NCBI RefSeq assembly: GCF_021502675.1
Contig: NZ_JAKFHA010000002.1
Span: forward strand, 235,670-299,669
Reading direction: 5' to 3'
Length of the DNA stretch: 64,000 nt
From: Yinghuangia soli
GTDB lineage: Bacteria > Actinomycetota > Actinomycetes > Streptomycetales > Streptomycetaceae
This document shows, piece by piece, positions 36,853-46,332 of this stretch; position 1 is the first letter of the stretch; each line of letters begins with the position of its first letter. A program made the translations under genes and the position numbers. Under the pieces are notes generated by a model, which saw only the letters and a list, made by a program, of their open reading frames with translations, did no database searches and was not told where the DNA came from.

Positions 36853-37694
36853 GCGTCCCCGACCTGTCGCCGTTCCACACCGAGGGCCGCGGGACCTACC
36901 CGGTGGCCGGCCGCGGCCGGCACCGCAAGGGCACCGACGGCACCGACGGACCGGACGCGCTGCCGCTGCCCCCGGCCGCGGCCCGCTGGCTGGTGCTCGC
37001 CGCGGTGCTGGTCTGCTCGGCCTGCGGGCTGGTGTACGAGCTCGCCCTCGTCGCGCTGGGCGGCCAACTCGGCCCCGACCCGGTCACCGAGACCTCCGTC
37101 GTGCTGTCCGTCATGGTCTTCGCGATGGGTCTCGGGGCGCTGGCCGCCAAGCCGTTCGGGGACCGGCCCGCGGAGGCGTTCGCGGTGGTGGAGAGCGCGC
37201 TCGCGGTGGTCGGCGGCACTTCGGTGCCGGTCGTCTACGCGGGCGCGCACGTGTTCGACATGTACCGGCTGACCATGCTGACCGTGTGCGTGGCGACCGG
37301 GATCCTGGTGGGCGCCGAGATCCCGCTGCTGATGACCCTTGTCCAGCGCATCCGCCGCCAGGAGGCCGGGCACGCGGTCGCCGACCTGTTCGCCGCCGAC
37401 TACGTGGGCGCCCTGGCCGGCGGCCTGCTCTTCCCGTTCCTCCTGCTGCCCGCGCTCGGCCAAGTGGGCACCGTCGCGCTGGTCGGCGCGGTCAACGCCC
37501 TGGTCGGGACCTTCGTGGTGCTGTGGCTTTTCCGGGCCGACCTGGACCGGCGCGCCCGGACCCGCATGTGCCTGCTGGTCGCCTCCGCACTGCTCGTCAT
37601 CAGCTGCGCCGCGGCGTTCGCACCGGGTCCGCCGGACGCGACGCGCGAAGGCGAGGGACCAAAGTGCTCGTCTACCTGTCATACCGGTGCGTAG
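36849..37694 (+). pseudogene. Spermidine-synthase-like membrane protein lacking its catalytic domain
   Basis: A 281-residue protein with a short polar N-terminus and about seven membrane helices (residues about 40-265), the N-terminal module of actinobacterial membrane-bound SpeE-like aminopropyltransferases. After [14 protein letters not shown] the reading frame passes into [15 protein letters not shown] and stops. The roughly 250-residue spermidine synthase domain expected next is absent in all frames up to the following gene. It is translationally coupled to DUF2617 through GTGA. Either a deletion removed the domain or the membrane part works alone; I call it a truncated gene. Confidence 0.65.
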
Positions 37695-37771
37695 GCTTCC
37701 GGAGAAGGTGCCGCGGATCGCACAGATGTGCACCGCGGCTGGGCGCGCAGGCGGAGGAGGACGACGAACCC

Positions 37772-38470
37772 ATGGCGTACGAGGTCGTGGTGCCGATCCC
37801 GGTCCGGCTCGTGTGGGGCGTCTTCCACGATCCGGCCCGGCTTGCCGAGTGCGTGCCCGGACTCTCCTCCGACGAACCGCCCCGGCAGGGCACGGAAGGC
37901 CCGGTGCTGACCGGCCGCCTGCGGCTGCGCGCCGGGAACACCACCATTACCTACCGCGGCGTGGTCGCGGTCGCCGAGGCCGACGACCTGCCGCTGGCCC
38001 TGGTGGCCACCGCGGAAGGCGCCGAAGCGCGCGGCGACGCCCCGGTCAAGGCACTGCTGACCGTCCGGCTCGACGACGAAGGCACCTCGACCCGGCTGGT
38101 GTTCGACGGCTCGCTGACCGCCCAGGGCCGCACCGCCGACCTGCCCGCCGAGCAGCTGGCCGCCGCCTGGCACCGGCTCGCGGAGCGCTTCGCCGCGGCG
38201 CTCACCGAGGAACTCGCCCCGGTCCGCGACCAGGAAGTGCCGGACATCGTCCCGGTCCGCCCGGCCGCCCCGCAGCCCGCCCCGGCCGCTCCGGTGGTCG
38301 AACCGCGGCCGCGCACCGTGGTGGTCCCGGCCGCCGACCCCGAGCCGCCGCGCGGCACTCCGCTGCTGCGCCGCCTCGCCGCACCCGCGGCCGCGGTGGC
38401 CGGCGTGCTGCTCGCCGGCCGCGCACTGCGCCGGCGCCGCCGCAGGCGCGCCGACCGCGACGCGCGCTGA
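37772..38470 (+). CDS. SRPBCC/CoxG-like protein with C-terminal membrane anchor
   Basis: A 232-residue protein with an N-terminal SRPBCC lipid/ligand-binding fold. It begins MAYEVVVPIPVRLVWGVFHDPARLAECVPGL, with a later GRLRLRAGNTTITYRGVV and a C-terminal helix HRLAERFAAALTEEL. A Pro-rich linker, one membrane helix and an Arg-rich end (RRRRRRADRDAR) follow. CoxG-like proteins of this type are often linked with CO-dehydrogenase-family enzymes, but none is near. ATG 37772 follows GGAGGAGG. Confidence 0.82.
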   Translation: MAYEVVVPIPVRLVWGVFHDPARLAECVPGLSSDEPPRQGTEGPVLTGRLRLRAGNTTITYRGVVAVAEADDLPLALVATAEGAEARGDAPVKALLTVRLDDEGTSTRLVFDGSLTAQGRTADLPAEQLAAAWHRLAERFAAALTEELAPVRDQEVPDIVPVRPAAPQPAPAAPVVEPRPRTVVVPAADPEPPRGTPLLRRLAAPAAAVAGVLLAGRALRRRRRRRADRDAR

Positions 38471-38504
38471 CCGGGCCCGGACGGCCGCCCACTACGCTTC
38501 CGGC

Positions 38505-39044
38505 ATGAGCTCCGACCGCGATGCGCTTCTCGACCAGATCAAGGACAAGGCCGTGGTGCACGGCCGCGTCACGCTGTCCTCCGGCAAGGAGGCCGACTAC
38601 TACGTCGACCTGCGCCGCGTGACGCTGGACGCGGAGGCCGCCCCGCTGGTCGGCCGCGTCATGCTCGACGCCAGCGCGGACCTGGACTACGAAGCGGTCG
38701 GCGGCCTGACCCTGGGCGCCGACCCGGTGGCCGCGGCCATGCTGCACGCCGCCGCGGCGCGCGGCCGCAAGCTCGACGCCTTCGTGGTCCGCAAGACCGG
38801 CAAGGCGCACGGCCTGCAGCGCCGCATCGAGGGCCCGGACGTCGCGGGCCGCCGCGTGCTCGCGGTCGAGGACACCTCCACCACCGGCGGCTCGGTCCTG
38901 ACCGCGGTCGAGGCGCTGCGCGAGGCGGGCGCCGAGGTGGTCGGCGTCGCCGTGATCGTCGAACGCGGCGCCGCCCCGGCCATCGAGGCCGCCGGCCTGC
39001 CGTACGTGACCGCCTACACGCTGGCCGACCTGAACCTCGGCTAG
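38505..39044 (+). CDS. pyrE: Orotate phosphoribosyltransferase
   Basis: Joins orotate to PRPP to form OMP in pyrimidine synthesis. The 179-residue protein shows VHGRVTLSSGKEADYYVDLRRVTL at the orotate site, GGLTLGADPVAAAM, the flexible catalytic loop FVVRKTGKAHG and the PRPP loop VLAVEDTSTTGGSVLTAV. Length and spacing fit. It has no pyrimidine neighbours; a perfect 16-bp hairpin follows 16 bases after the stop. Confidence 0.96.
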   Translation: MSSDRDALLDQIKDKAVVHGRVTLSSGKEADYYVDLRRVTLDAEAAPLVGRVMLDASADLDYEAVGGLTLGADPVAAAMLHAAAARGRKLDAFVVRKTGKAHGLQRRIEGPDVAGRRVLAVEDTSTTGGSVLTAVEALREAGAEVVGVAVIVERGAAPAIEAAGLPYVTAYTLADLNLG

Positions 39045-39060
39045 CCGCCCCTGACAAGCC

Positions 39061-39095
39061 ACGAGCCCCCCGGCCGGATCGGCCGGGGGGCTCGT
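39061..39095. terminator. Strong hairpin between pyrE and the convergent DedA gene
   Basis: A perfect 16-bp stem (ACGAGCCCCCCGGCCG and complement) closed by a three-base loop. Confidence 0.88.
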
Positions 39096-39099
39096 CTGT

Positions 39100-39147
39100 G
39101 TCACTGCGTCACCGCGTCACTGCGTCACCGAGTCACCGAGTCACCGA
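39100..39147. repeat. Six tandem copies of an 8-bp repeat (GTCAC-type)
   Basis: Units GTCACTGC, GTCACCGC, GTCACTGC, GTCACCGA, GTCACCGA, GTCACCGA in exact 8-bp register, between the pyrE hairpin and the end of the DedA gene. Likely a slippage-prone microsatellite. Confidence 0.85.
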
Positions 39148-39160
39148 AAAATGCGGGAGA

Positions 39161-39859
39161 TCAGCTCCGCTGGCCGGCCGCCTGCTCGGCGGTCTCCGGG
39201 GCGCCGTGGCCTTCGCCGCGCTTCTTGGCGCGGCGCTCGCGGATGATCTCGATGAAGATCGGGAGCAGCGACACCAGCACGATGACCGCGATGCCGGGCA
39301 GCAGGTACTTGTCGATGCTCTCGCCGATCGCGTCGCCCAGCCAGTAGCCGGCCAGGATGATGCCGACCGTCCAGACGACGCCGCCGACCACGTTCCACAC
39401 GAAGAAGCGCCGCGCCGGCATCTCCAGGACGCCCGCGACCGGGTTCAGGAAGGTCCGCACGATCGGGATGAACCGGGCGAGCACCACGGCCTTCTCGGCG
39501 CCGAACTTGTCGAAGTAGTACTCCGCCTTCTCCACGTACTGCTTTTTGAACAGCTTGGAGTTCGGCTTGTTGAACATCTTCGGCCCGGCCTTGGCACCGA
39601 TGAAGTGCCCGAGCTGCGCACCGGCGATCGCGCACAGCGGTGCGCCGACCAGCAGCCACGGCAGCGACAGGCTGGTGCCGACGATCTTCTCGGCCGAGCT
39701 GGAGGCGGCGACCCCGGCCAGGAAGAGCAGCGAATCGCCGGGGAAGAAGAACCCGACCAGCAGCCCCGTCTCGGCGAAGATGATCGCCAGGATGCCGATG
39801 AGTCCGAACGTCGAGATGAGTGACGTGGCGTCGAGCACGTTCACAGCGAGGGAGTCCAC
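39161..39859 (-). CDS. DedA family membrane protein
   Basis: A 232-residue membrane protein of the DedA/VTT (undecaprenyl-phosphate or phospholipid flippase-like) family. It shows FAETGLLVGFFFPGDSLLFLAG with the conserved acidic residues, LGHFIGAKAG, and the signature FIPIVRTFLNPVAGVLEMPARRFFVWN. At least five membrane helices are visible, followed by a basic and acidic tail. GTG 39859 (VDSLAVNVLD) gives the family-sized protein. Confidence 0.9.
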   Translation of the reverse strand: MDSLAVNVLDATSLISTFGLIGILAIIFAETGLLVGFFFPGDSLLFLAGVAASSSAEKIVGTSLSLPWLLVGAPLCAIAGAQLGHFIGAKAGPKMFNKPNSKLFKKQYVEKAEYYFDKFGAEKAVVLARFIPIVRTFLNPVAGVLEMPARRFFVWNVVGGVVWTVGIILAGYWLGDAIGESIDKYLLPGIAVIVLVSLLPIFIEIIRERRAKKRGEGHGAPETAEQAAGQRS

Positions 39860-40018
39860 CTGGGCAGGGTAGCCGTGATCCGGCCCCAGGGGGGAAGCCG
39901 GTGGACCCGCCCGGCGTTCGCATGGTGGTCCCGAAGGCCAGGCCCGGCCGCCCGCACCCGGTGCGGCCTGCGGCCGGGCCGCGCGCGCAACCCGACAACC
40001 CGAGCGGAGCGAACGAGC

Positions 40019-41404
40019 ATGGAACGACTGGTGGTCATCGGCGGCGACGCGGCAGGCGCGAGCGCGGCCTCGCAGGCCCGGCTCCGGCGGCCGCCCGGCG
40101 AGCTGGAGGTCGTGGTCCTCGAACGCGGCACCTATACGTCGTACTCGGCATGCGGCATCCCGTACTGGGTCGGCGGCCTGGTCGACGGGCCGGACGCGCT
40201 GATCGCGCGCAGCCCCGAGGAGCACCGCAGGCGCGGCGTCGACGTGCGCACCGGCACCGAGGCCGAGGGCATCGACCTGGACCGCCGCGAGGTCGCGGTC
40301 CGCGACCGGGCGACCGGGGCGGCCTCCCGCCTCGGCTTCGACCAGCTGGTGATCGCCACCGGGGCGACCCCGGTCCGGCCGCCGCTGCCCGGCATCGACG
40401 CACCCGGGGTGCACGGCGTCCAGACGCTCGACGACGGCCGCGCGCTGATCGACGCCCTGGCCCCGGACCGCACCCGGGCCGTGGTGATCGGCGGCGGCTA
40501 CATCGGCATCGAGATGGCCGAGGCGATGAAGCTGCGCGGCCTCGACGTGACCGTGCTGGACCGCGGCGCCCAGCCGATGTCCACCCTCGACCCGGACATG
40601 GGCGTGCTGGTGCACGAGCAGATGGAGGCCATGGGCATCGACGTGGTGACGCATGCCGACGTCCAGGCCGTGGAGACCGGCCCGGACGGCCGGGTGCGCG
40701 CGGTCGTCACGGCGGACGGCACCTACCCGGCCGACCTCGTGGTGCTCGGCATGGGCGCGCGGCCCAATACCGGACTGGCGCGCGAGGCCGGACTGCCGCT
40801 CGGCGACAGCGGCGGCCTGCGCACCGACCTGCGGATGCGCGTCTGGGGCGGCGATCCGCGGCATGCGGGCATCTGGGCGGCGGGGGACTGCGTCGAGGTG
40901 CTCAACCTGGTGTCCGGCCGCTTCCAGCACATTGCGCTCGGCACCCACGCCAACAAGCAGGGCCGGGTGGCCGGGATGAACATCGGGGGCGGCTACGCGA
41001 CTTTCCCGGGTGTGGTCGGCACCGCCGTCAGCAAGGTGTGCGACCTGGAGATCGCCCGCACCGGCCTGCGCGAGAAGGACGCCGACGCCGCCGGGTTCGC
41101 GTACGAGACAGCCACCATCCAGTCCACCGGCCGGGCCGGCTACTACCCGGGTGCGGACAAGATGACCGTCAAGATGCTCGCCGAGCGCACCACCGGCCGC
41201 CTGCTCGGCGTGCAGATCGTGGGCCGGGACGGCGCGGCCAAGCGCATCGACGTCGCCGCGGTCGCCCTCACCGCGCGCATGACCGTCGAGGACCTCACCG
41301 CGCTGGACCTCGGGTACGCGCCGCCGTTCTCGCCGGTCTGGGATCCGATCCTGGTGGCGGCCCGCAAGGCCGCGCAGAAAGTCGGGGCGGCGGACCGGGT
41401 CTGA
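40019..41404 (+). CDS. FAD-dependent pyridine nucleotide-disulfide oxidoreductase (CoA-disulfide reductase-like)
   Basis: A 461-residue single-cysteine flavoprotein. It has an FAD dinucleotide fold LVVIGGDAAGASAASQAR, the active-site YSACGIPY with Cys45, a second NAD(P) fold AVVIGGGYIGIEMAE at about 155, the FAD-binding GIWAAGDCVEVLN and a C-terminal dimerisation domain with a Tyr pair (AGYYPGADKMTVK). This pattern fits CoA-disulfide reductases and related NADH oxidases or persulfide reductases. In actinomycetes lacking glutathione the physiological substrate is unclear. Preceded by its own start region, divergent from DedA. Confidence 0.88.
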   Translation: MERLVVIGGDAAGASAASQARLRRPPGELEVVVLERGTYTSYSACGIPYWVGGLVDGPDALIARSPEEHRRRGVDVRTGTEAEGIDLDRREVAVRDRATGAASRLGFDQLVIATGATPVRPPLPGIDAPGVHGVQTLDDGRALIDALAPDRTRAVVIGGGYIGIEMAEAMKLRGLDVTVLDRGAQPMSTLDPDMGVLVHEQMEAMGIDVVTHADVQAVETGPDGRVRAVVTADGTYPADLVVLGMGARPNTGLAREAGLPLGDSGGLRTDLRMRVWGGDPRHAGIWAAGDCVEVLNLVSGRFQHIALGTHANKQGRVAGMNIGGGYATFPGVVGTAVSKVCDLEIARTGLREKDADAAGFAYETATIQSTGRAGYYPGADKMTVKMLAERTTGRLLGVQIVGRDGAAKRIDVAAVALTARMTVEDLTALDLGYAPPFSPVWDPILVAARKAAQKVGAADRV

Positions 41405-41446
41405 CCCGCGGCAAAAGCTGACGATTCGTCACCGACAGTGGCGGAC

Positions 41447-41480
41447 GCATCCCCGGCAGCGGTCCCCGCTCCGGGGATGC
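41447..41480 (+). terminator. Hairpin between the flavoprotein and aldolase genes
   Basis: A perfect 10-bp stem GCATCCCCGG with its complement and a 14-base loop, 43 bases after the flavoprotein stop. Confidence 0.6.
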
Positions 41481-41586
41481 TGTGCTCCGGAATCGCGTCT
41501 GGAAGGATGGCGGGCAAGCGGGGATACGGCCGTGGAGCGCCGAACCCTCATATCGCCGCAGTCTCGTCTGACGAGGAGCAATACGC

Positions 41587-42609
41587 ATGCCCATCGCAAC
41601 TCCCGAGGTCTACGCCGAGATGCTCGACCGGGCGAAGGCCGGTCGTTTCGCCTACCCGGCGATCAACGTGACCTCGTCCCAGACCCTGAACGCCGCGCTG
41701 CGCGGCTTCGCCGAGGCGGAGAGCGACGGCATCATCCAGGTGTCCACCGGCGGCGCGGAGTTCCTCTCCGGCACCACCGTCAAGGACATGGTGGTCGGCT
41801 CGGTGGCGTTCGCCGAGTACGCGAAGGTCGTCGCCGAGAAGTACTCGGTGAACATCGCGCTGCACACCGACCACTGCCCGAAGGACAAGCTGGACGGCTT
41901 CATGCGTCCGCTGATCGACATCTCGCTCGAGCGGGTCAAGAAGGGCCTCGACCCGCTGTTCCAGTCGCACATGTGGGACGGCTCGGCCGTGCCGCTGGAC
42001 GAGAACCTCGCCATCGCGCAGGAGCTCATCGCGAAGTGCGCCGCGGCGCGCATCGTCATGGAGCTCGAGATCGGCGTGGTCGGCGGCGAGGAAGACGGCG
42101 TCGACAACGAGATCAACGACAAGCTGTACACCACGCCCGAGGACGCCCTGGCGACCGTCGAGGCGATCGGCCTGGGCGAGAAGGGCCGCTACATGCTCGC
42201 GGCGACCTTCGGCAACGTGCACGGCGTCTACAAGCCGGGCAACGTCCAGCTGCGCCCGTCGATCCTCAAGGACATCCAGGACGCGGTGGCCGCGAAGTAC
42301 GACCGCGAGCGCCCGTTCGACCTGGTCTTCCACGGCGGTTCGGGCTCGCTGCTCGAGGAGATCCGCGAGGCGGTCGACTACGGCGTCGTGAAGATGAACG
42401 TCGACACCGACACCCAGTACGCCTTCACCCGCCCGATCGCGGAGCACATGTTCCGCAACTACGACGGTGTGCTGAAGGTCGACGGCGAGGTCGGCAACAA
42501 GAAGCAGTACGACCCGCGTTCGTACGGCAAGTCGGCGGAGACCTCGATGGCCGACCGCGTCGTCGTGGCCTGCCAGGACCTGCGTTCCGCGGGCACCCGC
42601 CTGAAGTAG
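41587..42609 (+). CDS. fbaA: Class II fructose-bisphosphate aldolase
   Basis: Zinc-dependent aldolase cleaving fructose 1,6-bisphosphate to two triose phosphates in glycolysis. The 340-residue protein has the zinc-site histidines in LHTDHCPKD, the acidic LELEIGVVGGEEDGVDNE segment, TFGNVHGVYKPGNVQL, the GGSGS phosphate site in VFHGGSGSL and the NVDTDTQY motif. ATG 41587 follows GAGGAG. A strong hairpin follows. Confidence 0.96.
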   Translation: MPIATPEVYAEMLDRAKAGRFAYPAINVTSSQTLNAALRGFAEAESDGIIQVSTGGAEFLSGTTVKDMVVGSVAFAEYAKVVAEKYSVNIALHTDHCPKDKLDGFMRPLIDISLERVKKGLDPLFQSHMWDGSAVPLDENLAIAQELIAKCAAARIVMELEIGVVGGEEDGVDNEINDKLYTTPEDALATVEAIGLGEKGRYMLAATFGNVHGVYKPGNVQLRPSILKDIQDAVAAKYDRERPFDLVFHGGSGSLLEEIREAVDYGVVKMNVDTDTQYAFTRPIAEHMFRNYDGVLKVDGEVGNKKQYDPRSYGKSAETSMADRVVVACQDLRSAGTRLK

Positions 42610-42678
42610 CACCGCCCGCGCGCCCGCCCGGCCTCGCCGCGGCGGGCCCGCGCGCCGCGTTGCATGTTGTGCCACGAG

Positions 42679-42713
42679 TACGGCCCGGCGCCCTCGGGGG
42701 GTGCCGGGCCGTA
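42679..42713 (+). terminator. Terminator of fbaA
   Basis: A 14-bp stem TACGGCCCGGCGCC with one G-T pair and a seven-base loop, followed by TTT. About 70 bases after the aldolase stop. Confidence 0.8.
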
Positions 42714-42750
42714 TTTGCGTCCGTGCGGTGCTCCGCCGCGCCGAGGGTGG

Positions 42751-42999
42751 TCAGCGCGACCAGGGCAGCGGGACGTTCTGCGGCGCCCAGGGCAGCGTCT
42801 TGCGGCGCTGGTCCTTCTTGGCCGGCTTGACCGGCACGCTCTCCGCACCAGGCACGTCCGGCTGCGCCGCCCCGGTCCGGCCGTCCTTGCCGTCCCGGCC
42901 GTTTTTGCCGCCGCCGCCGTCGGAGCAGGCCGACAGCGCCAGGACCGCGGCCAGGCCTACGGCCGCCGCGGCAGATGTGCGGCGATGCCGCGTGTTCAT
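42751..42999 (-). CDS. Small predicted lipoprotein
   Basis: An 82-residue precursor with a signal peptide MNTRHRRTSAAAAVGLAAVL and a lipobox LSAC, lipidated on Cys25. The mature part is short, Gly/Lys/Asp-rich and ends with a Trp-Pro-Trp pattern; no enzymatic domain. ATG 42999 has a GGGGGG ribosome site. A perfect 22-bp palindrome lies about 32 bases upstream of the start and may control it. Function unknown. Confidence 0.75.
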   Translation of the reverse strand: MNTRHRRTSAAAAVGLAAVLALSACSDGGGGKNGRDGKDGRTGAAQPDVPGAESVPVKPAKKDQRRKTLPWAPQNVPLPWSR

Positions 43000-43030
43000 G
43001 AATCCCCCCGGCACGTGATGCCTTTCGGGT

Positions 43031-43052
43031 CGTCCGACCGGCCGGTCGGACG
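43031..43052. promoter_or_regulatory. Perfect 22-bp palindrome upstream of the lipoprotein gene
   Basis: Arms CGTCCGACCGG and CCGGTCGGACG with no spacer. The position relative to the minus-strand start fits a repressor operator, probably of TetR type. Otherwise the interval 43000-43297 shows no gene. Confidence 0.55.
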
Positions 43053-43297
43053 GTGGCTCCGCAGACCATATCGGTACATAAGACCTGTCGATCCCGCCGT
43101 CGCGGGGCCGCCGGGCCGCCGTCATAGCCGGGCCGGCCGTTCCGCCGCGGCGCCGCCGCGGCAAGGGCCCGCACAGGAGACGCACACCTGGCAGCACCGG
43201 TTGCATGCCGGCTGCCCGTCGGCTGCATGTCCGCCGCACGCGGGTTGCGCGCGGGTTCGGTGCAGGCCGCAGAGCGAGGCCGGTGCAGGATGGGGCC

Positions 43298-43714
43298 ATG
43301 ACCATCGACCAGAACCTCTTCGGCGGCCCCGAGCCGACCCTGCTGCCCGACGAGCCCGAGCCGCGCGCCCTGCTGGCGGCCGGCACCGACCCCGCCGACG
43401 TGGCCGCGAAGTTCCCGACCTCGTCCGCCGCATGGGCCGCGCTCGCGGACCGGGCGTTCGCGGCGGGCAACGCCGTGGAGTCGTACGCCTACGCCCGCAC
43501 CGGCTACCACCGCGGCCTGGACGCGCTGCGCAAGGCCGGCTGGCGCGGCCACGGCCCCGTGCCGTGGGAGCACGAGCCGAACCAGGGCTTCCTGCGTGCC
43601 CTGCACGCCCTGTCGCGCGCCGCCGGCGCGATCGGCGAGGACGAGGAGCAGGTGCGCTGCGCGCTGTTCCTGCGCCAGAGCAGCGCCACGGCCGAGGACG
43701 TCCTGGCCGGCTGA
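43298..43714 (+). CDS. DUF3151 family protein
   Basis: A 138-residue soluble actinobacterial protein of unknown function. It contains a LLAAGTDPADVAAKFPTSSAAWAALADRAF helical region, AYARTGYHRGLDALRKAGWRGHGPVPWEHEPN and FLRALHALSRAAGAIGEDEE. ATG 43298 is taken over an in-frame ATG at 43205 because the family starts with MTIDQNL. The gene lies near fba in other actinomycetes. It is convergent with the kinase-like gene. Confidence 0.85.
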   Translation: MTIDQNLFGGPEPTLLPDEPEPRALLAAGTDPADVAAKFPTSSAAWAALADRAFAAGNAVESYAYARTGYHRGLDALRKAGWRGHGPVPWEHEPNQGFLRALHALSRAAGAIGEDEEQVRCALFLRQSSATAEDVLAG

Positions 43715-43885
43715 CACGCCATCAGGGATGGCCGGCCCGGGCAGCGGCAAGCTACGACCTGGTCGGGCTTGCCGGCCCGGCCCGGTCCGGCCGTCCCGCC
43801 CGCCTTCCCGGTCCGCCCGGCGGGGCCTGCCGCGTCTCCCACGGCCCCCAGGCGGGCCTGACGCCCCGTCACCAGGGGTGCGGGG

Positions 43886-44923
43886 TCAGACGTGCGCCCG
43901 CGGGCCGTCCTCGGGCACGTACAGGCGCCACGCGCCCGGCCGGACAGTCCAGGTCCGCAGCCGTACCGGACCGGTCGTCATCGCATCGGCCTCGTAGGTG
44001 AACTCCGGTCCGCACACGGTGATCTCGCGGGCCCGGACCTCCAGCCGCGGGGTGCGTTCGGCGGGTTCGTCCTCGGGCGGCCGCGCGGTGCCGCGGGTCT
44101 GCGCGGGGAGGCCGAAGCGCCCGGCCGACGGGTACGCGGTGATCAGCACGTTGGCGGTGCCGGTCGCCGGCGCGGGCTCGGTGCGCGTGGTGCCCGCGGG
44201 CTCGTCGCCCGCGATATTGACGGACCGTTCCTGCACGGCTACCGAGGGGAGTTCCGGCCCCTTGCCGGCCGGCGTCCGGCCGTTGTCGCAATCGTCACAT
44301 CCGACGTGCACCGAGAACACCGGCCGGTCCACGTCCGCGATCACCCGGCCGTCCGCCTCGACGCGCAGCCGGTGCCCGGACGGACCGACCGCCGAGGTGA
44401 CCGTGTGCGCCGCGCGGTCCCAGATCGACCGCCACGATTTGCGGGCCGCCGGACCGGCCGACGGGGCGGGCCGCGGCGTGCGGACGCCGTTGCCGATCCG
44501 CACCGAGCGCAGCGCCACGCCGCCCAGGTCGTCGAGCAGCAGGTCGAGGGTGCGCTCGTGCTCACCGAGCGCCACCCGCGCGGCTTTTGCGGGTTCCGCG
44601 GGCAGTCCCAGGGCCCGGGCCAGACCGTGTCCGGAGCCCGGGTGGGTGTCCACCGGGACCACCCCGAGCGGGGTGCCGGCCAGCTCGCCGTGCCGGTCCA
44701 GCACACGGACCACGGAATGCATCCCGCCGTCCCCGGCGACCACCACGACACGCCGACGGCCGCGTCGCACGAGAGCACGTTCGAGCTCGGCCGCATCGGC
44801 CGGAACCACGATCTTGGCGGGCGCCGCGGCCCGCAAAACGTCCAGCGCGACCCGTACCGACTCGCCGTCCACCGAGCGTGCCGCAGGGTCCGTGATCACG
44901 AGCAGCGCGCGCTCGGCCGACAC
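43886..44923 (-). CDS. Diacylglycerol-kinase-fold protein
   Basis: A 345-residue protein with the DagK catalytic fold. It has [17 protein letters not shown] at about 60-76 (the GDGG nucleotide loop), [26 protein letters not shown] in place of the usual GTGNDFAR loop, and a C-terminal [22 protein letters not shown]. In lipid kinases the second motif is typically GTANDFAR, so the altered loop makes the substrate uncertain. The start is a GTG at 44923. It is divergent from purA with 122 bases between. Confidence 0.82.
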   Translation of the reverse strand: MSAERALLVITDPAARSVDGESVRVALDVLRAAAPAKIVVPADAAELERALVRRGRRRVVVVAGDGGMHSVVRVLDRHGELAGTPLGVVPVDTHPGSGHGLARALGLPAEPAKAARVALGEHERTLDLLLDDLGGVALRSVRIGNGVRTPRPAPSAGPAARKSWRSIWDRAAHTVTSAVGPSGHRLRVEADGRVIADVDRPVFSVHVGCDDCDNGRTPAGKGPELPSVAVQERSVNIAGDEPAGTTRTEPAPATGTANVLITAYPSAGRFGLPAQTRGTARPPEDEPAERTPRLEVRAREITVCGPEFTYEADAMTTGPVRLRTWTVRPGAWRLYVPEDGPRAHV

Positions 44924-45045
44924 CGGTCGTCCTTCCTCAGGTAACCTCTCCCCGCAAGAGCCCCTTGCGCGCAGGCGTCAAGGGGCTTGGACTTTCCGGG
45001 GCTCCCGTGAACAAACATGCCCCGCCTGGAAGGGGTGTACGCCTC

Positions 45046-46332
45046 ATGCCCGCACTCGTGCTCGTCGGTGCCCAATGGGGAGACGAGGGCAAGGGGAAGG
45101 CCACCGACCTGCTCGGCGGTTCCGTCGACTACGTGGTCCGATACCAGGGCGGCAACAACGCCGGCCACACGGTTGTCATCGGGGACCAGAAGTACGCGCT
45201 GCACCTTCTGCCCTCCGGCATCCTCACGCCGGGGTGCACCCCGGTCATCGGCAACGGGGTCGTCGTCGACCCCGGTGTGCTGCTTCAGGAGATCCGCACG
45301 CTGCAGGAGCGGGACGTCGACACGTCCAAGCTGCTGATCTCCGGCAACGCGCATCTCATCACGCCGTACCACCGCACCCTCGACAAGGTGACGGAACGGT
45401 TCCTCGGCAAGCGGAAGATCGGTACTACCGGCCGCGGAATCGGTCCGGCGTACGCCGACAAGATCAACCGGGTCGGTATCCGGGTCCAGGACCTGTTCGA
45501 CCCCGGCATCCTCCAGCAGAAGGTCGAGTCCGCGCTGCGCGACAAGAACCAGATGCTGGTCAAGATGTTCAACCGGCGCGAGCTGTCGGTGCAGGCGATC
45601 GTCGAGGAGTACCTGGAGTACGCCGACGCCATCAAGGACTACGTCGCCGACACGACGTACATCTTGAACAAGGCGCTCGACGAGGACAAGGTCGTCCTCC
45701 TCGAAGGCGGCCAGGGCACGCTGCTCGACGTGGACCACGGCACCTATCCGTTCGTCACGTCGTCCAACCCGACCTCGGGCGGCGCGTGCGCCGGATCCGG
45801 CATCGGCCCGACCAAGATCACCCGGGTCATCGGCATCCTCAAGGCGTACACCACGCGCGTCGGTTCGGGCCCGTTCCCGACCGAGCTGCTCGACGAGGAC
45901 GGCGACAAGCTGCGCACCATCGGCCACGAGCGCGGTGTCACCACCGGGCGCGACCGGCGCTGCGGCTGGTTCGACGCGGTGATCGCGCGCTACGCCACCC
46001 GGGTGAACGGCCTCACCGACTTCTTCCTCACCAAGCTGGACGTGCTGACCGGCTGGGAGCAGATCCCGGTGTGCGTCGCGTACGAGATCGACGGCGTGCG
46101 GCACGACGAGATGCCGATGTCGCAGACCGACTTCCACCACGCGAAGCCGGTCTACGAGATGCTCCCGGGCTGGTCCGAGGACCTCACCGAGGCCAAGACG
46201 TTCGACGACCTGCCCAAGAACGCGCAGGCCTACGTCAAGGCGCTGGAGGACATGTCGGGTGCGCCGATCTCGGCGATCGGCGTCGGTCCGGGCCGCGACC
46301 AGACGATCGCGATGCGCTCGTTCCTGGACTGA
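45046..46332 (+). CDS. purA: Adenylosuccinate synthetase
   Basis: Joins IMP and aspartate using GTP, the first step to AMP. The 428-residue protein has the P-loop-like [18 protein letters not shown], the IMP-binding [33 protein letters not shown] (here LEGGQG), and the C-terminal [12 protein letters not shown] 46046-type alternatives are absent; ATG 45046 matches the family N-terminus and follows GGAAGGGG. The stop codon is also the first base triplet of an 11-bp tandem repeat. Confidence 0.97.
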   Translation: MPALVLVGAQWGDEGKGKATDLLGGSVDYVVRYQGGNNAGHTVVIGDQKYALHLLPSGILTPGCTPVIGNGVVVDPGVLLQEIRTLQERDVDTSKLLISGNAHLITPYHRTLDKVTERFLGKRKIGTTGRGIGPAYADKINRVGIRVQDLFDPGILQQKVESALRDKNQMLVKMFNRRELSVQAIVEEYLEYADAIKDYVADTTYILNKALDEDKVVLLEGGQGTLLDVDHGTYPFVTSSNPTSGGACAGSGIGPTKITRVIGILKAYTTRVGSGPFPTELLDEDGDKLRTIGHERGVTTGRDRRCGWFDAVIARYATRVNGLTDFFLTKLDVLTGWEQIPVCVAYEIDGVRHDEMPMSQTDFHHAKPVYEMLPGWSEDLTEAKTFDDLPKNAQAYVKALEDMSGAPISAIGVGPGRDQTIAMRSFLD

